DNA of 25,464 nt from CAZCAC01 sp964496575 (GTDB lineage: Bacteria > Planctomycetota > UBA1135 > GCA-002686595). The notes below the pieces were generated by a model. The model was not told the DNA's origin. It worked only from the letters and a program-made list of their open reading frames with translations, and did not search any database. Positions 1-6,285 of this stretch are shown in pieces. A program made the translations under genes and the position numbers. Each line of letters begins with the position of its first letter. Position 1 is the stretch's first letter. The stretch lies in NCBI GenBank assembly GCA_964496575.1, contig CAZCAC010000128.1:1-25464 (forward strand), written 5' to 3'.

Positions 1-58
1 GCAGCCGACGGTCCGGGGTTAGTCAGGCGACAACTACCCTGACACCGGGGGGTATACA

Positions 59-1756
59 GTGCCGCCCCGTGCTCCAGACGAATACGATGACACCGTCGCA
101 GAAGAGACCATTCTCGCCGGCCAGTATCAGATCATTCGGAAGCTAGGCGAGGGCGGAATGGGGGAGGTCCATCTGGCAAGAGACCTGCTCCTGAACGATC
201 GTCTGGTCGCGGTGAAAGTCTTACCAGCTCTTCGGGTTGCGTCCAAACGGGCAATGAAGCAGCTGCGGCAAGAGGCAGTGGCGATGTCGGAACTGACGCA
301 CGAGAACATCGTGCGGTTCTTTCACTTCGGAGAACACGAGACTATTCCGTTCATGGTGATGCAGTATGTCGAGGGTCAGACACTCGATGACTTGCTGGAG
401 GAGAAGGGACGGCTCACTGCAGAAGAAACGATCGCGCTGTGTGCCCCGCTGGCCGAGGCTCTGGACTATGCGCACAGCAAGGGCGTCATCCACCGAGACG
501 TGAAGCCGTCGAACTTCTTCATCGATAAGACGGACAAGCCGTATCTCGCGGACTTCGGAATAGCACGCGTCGCAAAAGACACGATCACGCAGGTTACTGG
601 CCGTGATACGACTGCTGGTACTCTGCAGTACATGAGCCCCGAGCAGTGCCGGGGGGAGTGGGATCTAACCGCGGCCAGCGATGTCTACAGCTTCGCCACC
701 GTGCTCTACGAGTGCCTGAGTGGGAACGCACCGTCCCGTACAGGGCCGATCCGCGACCTGATCATCAACGAGGCTCCCGCCCCTCTCCACAGTGATCATC
801 CGATGACCACCTTGATTATGCGAGGACTGGCAAAGGAAGCGGTGGAGCGACCATCTTCGTGCCAGGCGTTACTTGCGCCAAGGACCCAAGAGTGCGCTTC
901 TCAATCTGATGTACATTCGACGGCTCGGTCAACTCGGAAGCCCGGAAGTGTCGTTCATTGCGACGCGATCGGTCATGCTGCTGGGCACTTCACCGACTCA
1001 GTGGGCATGGAGTTTGTGCTGATAGACCCAGCGAACCTAGCGCCTGATGGCTTTCTAATGGGTAGCTCACAAAGTGAGCGTGGTCGTCGGGAGGACGAGG
1101 TCGAACACCGCGTTGTCCTGGGCAAGCCGTATTGGCTGGGCGCAACGCCAGTAACGCAGATGCAGTATCAAGAGGTTACGGGCTGCAATCCCAGCACCTT
1201 CTTAGATGCGGGGCCCGACGAGGGCGACCACGAGAATCTACAAGGTGACCCCGGGAATCTTCCCGTAGAGGGGGTCTCTTGGCGAGATGCAGTGGAGTTC
1301 CTGGAGCGGCTGAGCAAGATTGAGAACCGACGCTATCGCTTGCCCACCGAGGCGGAGTGGGAATTCGCTTGCCGGGCGGGAACCGCAACGCCGTTCTGCA
1401 CGGGCCATTCGATAGCTACGAGCCGGGCGAACTGTCGAGCCGACCTTCATCATGGGGGCATCGAGCAGAAGGAAGGTGGACATGGAACCACTCCTGTGAA
1501 GATGTACTCCCCCAATAGCTGGGGATTGTACGACATGCATGGAAACGTATCTGAATGGTGCGCGGATTTCTACAGCGATTATCCGAGCACCGACACGTTG
1601 AACCCGATTGGACCCCAAACTGGCACACATCGTGTCTTGCGCGGCGGCAACTGGGACTCGGATCCCGAAGACTGCCGATCGGCAAGGCGGCACCGAGGTC
1701 TTCCGGAGTTCAAGGGAAGCGTGATCGGTTTTCGCGCTTGTCTTGATCCTGATTGA
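59..1756 (+). CDS. Ser/Thr protein kinase fused to a formylglycine-generating-enzyme-like (FGE/SUMF1) domain
   Basis: Cytoplasmic Hanks-type kinase of 565 residues. The kinase domain covers about residues 22-270: glycine loop GEGGMGEV (30-37), Lys53 in VAVK, HRDVKPSN with catalytic Asp147, DFG at 165-167, and an SPEQ activation-segment end. A polar linker without a membrane helix leads to an FGE-sulfatase domain from about residue 316 to the end, with RLPTEAEWEFACRAG, GLYDMHGNVSEW, RVLRGGNW and a final GFR. In true FGE two cysteines bind copper; here the first aligns with Ser534 and only the second (Cys539) remains, so oxidase activity is unlikely and the domain is more likely structural or ligand-binding. 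The architecture resembles Pkn1-type kinases. The GTG start gives a sensible N-terminus but lacks a convincing ribosome site. Base composition is less GC-rich than most of the window. A truncated paralogue follows 30 bases downstream. Confidence 0.9.
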   Translation: MPPRAPDEYDDTVAEETILAGQYQIIRKLGEGGMGEVHLARDLLLNDRLVAVKVLPALRVASKRAMKQLRQEAVAMSELTHENIVRFFHFGEHETIPFMVMQYVEGQTLDDLLEEKGRLTAEETIALCAPLAEALDYAHSKGVIHRDVKPSNFFIDKTDKPYLADFGIARVAKDTITQVTGRDTTAGTLQYMSPEQCRGEWDLTAASDVYSFATVLYECLSGNAPSRTGPIRDLIINEAPAPLHSDHPMTTLIMRGLAKEAVERPSSCQALLAPRTQECASQSDVHSTARSTRKPGSVVHCDAIGHAAGHFTDSVGMEFVLIDPANLAPDGFLMGSSQSERGRREDEVEHRVVLGKPYWLGATPVTQMQYQEVTGCNPSTFLDAGPDEGDHENLQGDPGNLPVEGVSWRDAVEFLERLSKIENRRYRLPTEAEWEFACRAGTATPFCTGHSIATSRANCRADLHHGGIEQKEGGHGTTPVKMYSPNSWGLYDMHGNVSEWCADFYSDYPSTDTLNPIGPQTGTHRVLRGGNWDSDPEDCRSARRHRGLPEFKGSVIGFRACLDPD

Positions 1757-1786
1757 CCGCCAATTGATCCACCAAGGAGAAGATTA

Positions 1787-2401
1787 ATGACTAGTTTCCC
1801 TGACGAGTTCGAACACACGCTGCTGGCGCTAGAACCCGGGGAAGCGCTCGCAGGCCGCTATCGCCTGGTCCGAGAACTCGGCCGTGGTGGCATGGGGGTG
1901 GTCTGGCTCGCCGAGGATGCGAAGCTTGATGATCGAAAGGTCGCCGTCAAGCTGCTTCCGACCGCGTTAACGTCGAACGCGAGAGCGATCGCGCGGCTCA
2001 AGAAGGAGGCCACGATATGCCTGGAACTGAGTCATCCTCACATCGTCCGGCTCCTGACCTTCGAAATTGACGATTCGCGTGGTGGTCTGGCCTTCCTGGT
2101 GATGCAGTACGTCGATGGTCAGACGCTCGATGATCTGCTTGCCGAGCATCCCGAGGGCCTCCCGCTGGAACGAGTAGGAACTTGGGCAATGCAGTTGGCC
2201 CAAGCTCTCGACTTTGCCCACGGGAAGGGCACCCTGCATCGCGACATCAAGCCGTCGAACGTTATGATCGATGGCGAGGACAACGCGTTCCTCATGGACT
2301 TTGGCATCGCACGCGAGGCGAAGGACACGATGACGCGGGTCACGGGCCGAGATTCCTCGGGTACGCACTGTCAACGCCGGAGCAAATCCGCCGAATTCTG
2401 A
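1787..2401 (+). pseudogene. Ser/Thr protein kinase, truncated in the activation segment
   Basis: This is the N-terminal 60-70% of a Hanks-type kinase, paralogous to the gene before it; both share VMQYV-GQTLDDLL and a VTGRD segment after DFG. Visible motifs are the glycine loop GRGGMGVV (32-39), Lys55, HRDIKPSN with Asp153, and DFG at 171-173. The frame is lost near base 2355, just before the expected Y-M-S-P-E-Q. A PEQIR remnant appears in another frame, and the ORF stops at 2399-2401 after a nonsense tail. The C-lobe, including helix F and the substrate-binding part, is missing, so kinase activity is not expected. The start is well supported: AAGGAGA lies 7 bases before the ATG, and the gene sits 30 bases after the kinase-FGE gene, so the two were probably one operon. 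Confidence 0.8.
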
Positions 2402-2700
2402 CGGTGGCCGTCATCGGCGAAGTGGTTCCCTTGGATCTGGTTCCCTAGCCCTGGTTTGGTTCCCCCCAAGCGAAGCCCTGGGTGGATCTGGTTCTCCTCC
2501 CCAGAGGTCCTGCAGTGCTAGTCGGGGATGGTGGGCGTGCGATGCGTTGCCGACTCTGGTAGAAGGCGCGCGCCCCCGGTACGAAACGGGGGAGGCCCCA
2601 CATGTTTTCGACGACATGGACCTCCCCCCACAAGAAACCGCGTTGCCGCGATTGAGTGTGATCATCGCGCCTCACGGCCCTTCTGTCGAGCTTCCGGCGG
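2402..2700. other. Gene-free stretch with short repeats and a palindrome
   Basis: No convincing gene is seen in these 300 bases. The stretch starts where the kinase paralogue breaks down. It holds two copies of the 12-mer TGGATCTGGTTC (2432-2443 and 2483-2494) amid several GGTTCCC tracts, and a palindrome at 2588-2628. The short ORFs on both strands have no recognisable motif. It lies between a truncated kinase and a zinc-finger fragment and looks like debris of a mobile element or a deletion scar. Confidence 0.45.
2588..2628. repeat. Palindrome (hairpin-forming inverted repeat)
   Basis: GGGGGAGG (2588-2595) pairs with CCTCCCCC (2621-2628), and CATGT (2601-2605) pairs with ACATG (2614-2618) inside it. 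There is no T-tract and no intact gene on either side, so a terminator role is not obvious. It may be a piece of a transposon end. Confidence 0.4.
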
Positions 2701-2811
2701 CAGGAGGAGACGATTCACGACGAGGAGGAGAGCCACCGCCTGTTCTACTGCGCCCGGTGCAGGGAGACGGTCATCATCTGCCGGCAGTGCGACCGGGGGC
2801 AGGGCTGGACG
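2701..2811 (+). pseudogene. Zinc-finger fragment resembling small transposase-accessory proteins
   Basis: The reading frame of the FG-GAP protein stays open upstream to a stop at 2659-2661. In this extension it encodes HRLFYCARC, then VIICRQCDRGQ, a C-x2-C ... C-x2-C pattern ending in CDRG. From memory this matches the N-terminal half of small accessory proteins often encoded beside insertion-sequence transposases, which continue with YC and an arginine-rich tail. Here the match stops after DRGQ and the frame runs straight into FG-GAP sequence at about 2803. No start codon with a ribosome site is visible. The family assignment is tentative; the cysteine motif itself is seen directly. Confidence 0.4.
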
Positions 2812-5160
2812 GTGATGCGGCCGCCCGCTCCGGAGAAGCTCGGTCTTCCGCTGCAGATCGAGGTGGAGCTCGGAGGCGAGCTCTTCCTGGAGATCGACGA
2901 GACCCGACGTTCGGCGGTGCTCGTCGACCAGACGGGGACGGGTCGCGTGAAGTACCGGGGGCTGGTCGCCTGGGACACCACGGAACGCGAACTTGATGCT
3001 CGGCTGCGTCCGCGTCCGGGTGGCTTCGCCATCATCGTCGAGACCGTCGACGCGCACTACCCGATCACCATCGACCCCCTGATGTGCGGGGTCGAGCCGC
3101 CCCTGGAGGGAAACCAGCGGGACTGTCACTTCGGCTGGTCGGTCTCCGGGGCGGGAGACGTGAACGGCGACGGATACGACGACGTGATCGTCGGCGCGCT
3201 CAACTACGACAACGACGGCGACGACGAGACGGACCCCGAAGGGCGGGTGTTCGTCTTCCACGGCTCGTCGAGTGGGGTCGACGAGACTCCCGACTGGGAG
3301 GCGGCAATCAGCCAGGAACTCGCCCGATTCGGGCACTCGGTCTCCACCGCCGGAGATGTGAACGGTGACGGATATGACGACGTGATCGTCGGGGCCCGCA
3401 ATTACCACAACTACATGACCGACGGGTGGGGCCGCGCCTTCGCCTGGTACGGCGGCCCCAGCGGCCTGGGCCCTGACGGCACCGAGTCGAACGCGGACTG
3501 GCAGGGCGACGAGGGCCACACCTCCGAAGGCCCTCCGGGTTTCGGTAATGCGGTCTCGACCGCCGGTGACGTGAACGGCGACGGATACGACGATGTGATC
3601 GTCGGGGTCCCGGGGTACTGCATGAGCGGGCAATGGCGCGGCGCGGCGTTCGTCTTCTACGGGTCGCCTACCGGCCTTGCTCTTCCCGTTCCGTCGTGGA
3701 CGGCGCTCGGTGAAGCTCCCCACCATCAATTCGGCAACTCCGTCTCCGATGCGGGTGACGTGAACGGTGATGGCTACGACGACGTCGTCATCGGCTGTGA
3801 TAACTACCACGTGCTCGACTACGTTCCGGGCAAGGCCTACGTCTATCACGGTTCCAACACGGGGCTGGGGACTTCCCCGGCGTGGGCTGAGGAAGGCCCG
3901 GTCAGCGGCGCGGACTTCGGATGCAGCGTCTCCTCGGCAGGAAGCGTGAACGGGGACCAGTACGCTGACATCGTGATCGGAGCGGAAAGCTACGAGAACG
4001 GAGCGTCGTACGAAGGAGCGGCCTACGTCTACCACGGATCCGCCTCGGGAGTCATGGCGAGCGCGGCGTGGGGCGTCGAGGGGCATCAGAGTGGCGCCTA
4101 CTTCGGCTACTCCGTCTCCGGCGCCGGAGACGTGAACGACGACGGCTACGACGACCTGATCGTCGGCGCCCCGTACCACGACGGCGGTCAGGCGAACGAG
4201 GGCCGCGTGTACGTCTACATCGGCTCTTCATCCGGCCTCGACAGCAGCGCTGACTGGATCGAGGAACGCGATCAGAGCAAGTCACGCTTCGGCGGCTCGG
4301 TCGCCGATGCGGGGGACGTCAATGGCGATGGCTTCGGCGACGTGGTCGTGGGAGCGTGGATGTTCGACAACGAGGGTCCCGACGAAGGTCACGCCTTCGT
4401 CTACGTCGGACACACCGGCTTCCCCGACTGCAACGAGAACTGCGTTCCCGACGCAGATGACATCGCCTTCGGCACCAGCCAGGACTGCAACGGCGACGGG
4501 ATTCCCGACGAGTGTCAGCTCGCGGGGAACGACTGCAACGGGGACGGCATCCTCGACGAATGCCAGCTCAGCGGAAACGACTGCAACAGCGACGGGATTC
4601 CCGACGACTGTCAGTACGACTGCAACGGCAACGGGGTGCCCGACGACTGCGACATCGCCGGTGGCGCGACGGACGCCGACGGCAACGGCGTGCTCGACGA
4701 GTGCGAGGTCGGAACGCCCTACTGCTTCGGTGACGGGTCGGGGGCGTATTGCCCCTGCTACAACTTCTCCTCCTCGACGGGGCGGGGCTGCGGCAACTCC
4801 ACCGGGGACGGTGCGCTACTCTTCGGCACCGGCTCGGACAGCGTCTCTGCCGACGACCTGGTCCTGAATCTCTTCGGCATGCCGCCGAACATGCCCTGCC
4901 TCTACTTCCAGGCGGTGAACCCCCTCAACGGGATCATGTTCGGCGACGGCTTCCAGTGCGCTGGCGGCCAGCTGAGGCGCCTCCAGGTCCGCTGGGCCGA
5001 CTCGACCGGGTACGCCTACTCGACGTGGCCTATCGCCACCCTCGGCCTGGTGATGTCTGGGGACACGTACCGCTATCAGGCGTGGTACCGAGACCCCACC
5101 GGGCCGTGCGGTTATCAGTTCAACTCCAGCAACGCGATTTCGATCATCTGGAGCAATTGA
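2812..5160 (+). CDS. FG-GAP beta-propeller surface protein with calcium-binding repeats, 5'-truncated
   Basis: Probably a secreted or surface protein of unknown ligand. Residues 1-104 are a beta-rich N-terminal part ending in YPITIDPL, as found before propellers in this class. Residues 105-530 hold seven FG-GAP repeats of 61-71 residues, each with a GDVNGDGYDDVIVG-type calcium loop (one is degenerate, SVNGDQYAD), enough for a seven-bladed propeller. Residues 540-633 hold five or six DCNGDGIPDEC-type loops resembling dockerin or thrombospondin-3 calcium repeats. Residues 637-782 are a cysteine-containing domain with FGDGSG, CPC and SADDLVL motifs typical of planctomycete secreted proteins. There is no signal peptide and no ribosome site at the GTG start, and the frame continues upstream into a zinc-finger fragment. 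The 5' end of the original gene therefore seems replaced, and export is doubtful. The 3' end is intact and followed by a hairpin. Confidence 0.8.
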   Translation: MMRPPAPEKLGLPLQIEVELGGELFLEIDETRRSAVLVDQTGTGRVKYRGLVAWDTTERELDARLRPRPGGFAIIVETVDAHYPITIDPLMCGVEPPLEGNQRDCHFGWSVSGAGDVNGDGYDDVIVGALNYDNDGDDETDPEGRVFVFHGSSSGVDETPDWEAAISQELARFGHSVSTAGDVNGDGYDDVIVGARNYHNYMTDGWGRAFAWYGGPSGLGPDGTESNADWQGDEGHTSEGPPGFGNAVSTAGDVNGDGYDDVIVGVPGYCMSGQWRGAAFVFYGSPTGLALPVPSWTALGEAPHHQFGNSVSDAGDVNGDGYDDVVIGCDNYHVLDYVPGKAYVYHGSNTGLGTSPAWAEEGPVSGADFGCSVSSAGSVNGDQYADIVIGAESYENGASYEGAAYVYHGSASGVMASAAWGVEGHQSGAYFGYSVSGAGDVNDDGYDDLIVGAPYHDGGQANEGRVYVYIGSSSGLDSSADWIEERDQSKSRFGGSVADAGDVNGDGFGDVVVGAWMFDNEGPDEGHAFVYVGHTGFPDCNENCVPDADDIAFGTSQDCNGDGIPDECQLAGNDCNGDGILDECQLSGNDCNSDGIPDDCQYDCNGNGVPDDCDIAGGATDADGNGVLDECEVGTPYCFGDGSGAYCPCYNFSSSTGRGCGNSTGDGALLFGTGSDSVSADDLVLNLFGMPPNMPCLYFQAVNPLNGIMFGDGFQCAGGQLRRLQVRWADSTGYAYSTWPIATLGLVMSGDTYRYQAWYRDPTGPCGYQFNSSNAISIIWSN

Positions 5161-5185
5161 ACGGACGACCGCCTGAGCGGTAGAC

Positions 5186-5220
5186 GGTCGGCCCACCCCT
5201 CCAGCAGGGGTGGGTCGACC
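5186..5220 (+). terminator. Hairpin terminator after the FG-GAP gene
   Basis: GGTCG (5186-5190), a G-U pair and CCCACCCCT (5192-5200) pair with AGGGGTGGG (5206-5214) and CGACC (5216-5220), giving a 15-pair stem with loop CCAGC. It starts 26 bases after the stop codon. No T-tract follows. Confidence 0.6.
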
Positions 5221-5360
5221 TCCATTTCGAAGCGGGATCCTCGGAGACGATGCCGATCCCGTCGACAGCGGCGCCGGCTCCCCCGCCGTCCGCCCGGTCG
5301 GTCGCCGCAAGTCCGCTGCCCACGGGGACCTGGAGAGGGGATTACGGAGCCCCTCTTCCG

Positions 5361-5393
5361 AGCGCCCCTCTTCTGCCATGCCGGAGGGGCGCT
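5361..5393. repeat. Ten-base-pair inverted repeat at the edge of the IS91 remnant
   Basis: AGCGCCCCTC (5361-5370) is the exact reverse complement of GAGGGGCGCT (5384-5393), with a 13-base loop. It overlaps the first recognisable codons of the IS91-type transposase remnant. IS91 elements carry hairpins at their ends, but the repeat could also be fortuitous in GC-rich DNA. Confidence 0.3.
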
Positions 5394-5610
5394 GTACGAG
5401 GTCCTGCTCGAGCACCGGGAGACCTTTCTCTCGAGGGGCGAGGAGGAGCGAGGATTTGGTGCCCTGCCGCGTTCACTGCTTCAGCCGTGGGGCGAACGTG
5501 CTGGTGCCTTCTTCGTGCAAGGGTCGCGGTTTCTGTCCCTCGGGCGGCGGACGTCGGATGGCGGAAGCGGCGGCGTCATGGCGGAGCAGGGTCGTGCCGG
5601 GGAAGAGGCG
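5389..5610 (+). mobile_element. Decayed IS91-family transposase fragment (N-terminal zinc-binding part)
   Basis: In one frame from 5389, ALYEVLLEHRETFLSRG...LPRS resembles the start of IS91-type Y2 transposases (LYRVVEEHLETFL...LPRFV). The match then shifts frame and continues from about 5480 as SCKGRGFCPSGGGRRMAEAA, the hallmark zinc-binding segment normally reading CKGRGFCPSC-GRRM. The shift between these two frames is a frameshift, and the second cysteine of CPSC is now Gly, so the gene is dead. Nothing of the catalytic Y2/HUH part is visible downstream; after about 5610 the similarity ends. This is a remnant of rolling-circle transposition in a stretch otherwise made of gene fragments. 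Confidence 0.65.
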
Positions 5611-5683
5611 AACTGGCTCATCATCTGAGTCGCCGAGCCTCTCTCGAGGAGTGTCCAAGAACTCCCGCGCGGGCTCGGCTCCG

Positions 5684-6100
5684 CTACCGCGACAAGGGGT
5701 TCATCAGACTCCCCGAATTGGTTCTTATCGTCTGCCCGCCGCTCACCACCGACCCCTGGAGAACGAGGACATGGCGGTCGGACCAGTGGACGGGGAGGCA
5801 GTAGCCGAGCTCGTAGCTGATGCTTCCAGAAGGCCCGATCACACCAAGGGGAATGGCTCGCCGGTGCCGGATCATCTCCGGTTTCACGAGGCTCCCCGTC
5901 GCCGGGAGGATCGGCCTCGTGCCCAGGTAGAGGCGCGTGTTGCCGCCCACCGCGCCGTACACGTCGACTCGGATGCCCCCATTCCCCAGTCGTTCGTAGG
6001 TCAGGACTGGATCAGGATCCGTGGGTTGCTCCAGGTATCCGGTGTTCGAGATGTTGTCGATGTACACACCGGAGACCCGAGCGGAACCGTTGTTCACGAG
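5684..6100 (-). pseudogene. C-terminal fragment of a secreted surface-type protein
   Basis: The minus-strand frame ending at 5684 reads sensible protein from about base 6100: VSGVYIDNISNTGYLEQP, then RVDVYGAVGGNTRLYLGTRP, and a terminal VLQGSVVSGGQTIRTNS. The last segment resembles C-termini of planctomycete exported proteins, which often end with a statement like IRTNS plus a short tail. No start codon with a ribosome site or signal peptide is present; upstream codons in this frame are arginine/serine-rich nonsense that shadows a serpin fragment. It is most simply the 3' end of a longer gene whose 5' part was lost. The family reading is from memory and tentative. Confidence 0.45.
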
Positions 6101-6116
6101 GCCAACGGGTTCTCGA

Positions 6117-6260
6117 TCACCTGGACACCGTGACCCCTTGCGAGGGACCGACGAGCCGCCCCAGGAAGAGGACGCAGCCGGTCTCGCGGTGGACGATCCA
6201 GAAGAGGAACGGGCGGTCCGCGACGAGCTCGATCGGCTGGTCGCCGCGGTCTCCCGGGGT
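6117..6260 (-). pseudogene. Serpin C-terminal fragment
   Basis: The minus-strand frame that stops at 6117-6119 encodes PIELVADRPFLFWIVHRETG, then CVLFLGRLVGPSQG. This fits the serpin signature near the C-terminus (F/L-x-A-D-R-P-F-L-F-x-I ... G-x-I-L-F-x-G-R-x-x-x-P) position by position. Only about 47 codons remain. An in-frame stop at 6261-6263 lies just upstream, and the end of another gene lies 25 bases beyond that, so the body of the serpin, roughly 350 residues including most of the reactive-centre loop, is absent. The fragment cannot act as a protease inhibitor. Confidence 0.75.
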
Positions 6261-6285
6261 TCAGAACGCAGGCCCGGAACCGTTC

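Noticed and set aside
2353..2448. Start of an IS3-type transposase, from STPEQIRRIL
   Set aside because: The string sits where the kinase needs Y-M-S-P-E-Q, so a frameshifted kinase remnant explains it better.
2662..4179. 505-codon minus-strand ORF opposite the FG-GAP gene
   Set aside because: It is the antisense image of the GDVNGDGYDD repeats (repeated VHVSGAGDGV-type strings); the plus strand has real domains.
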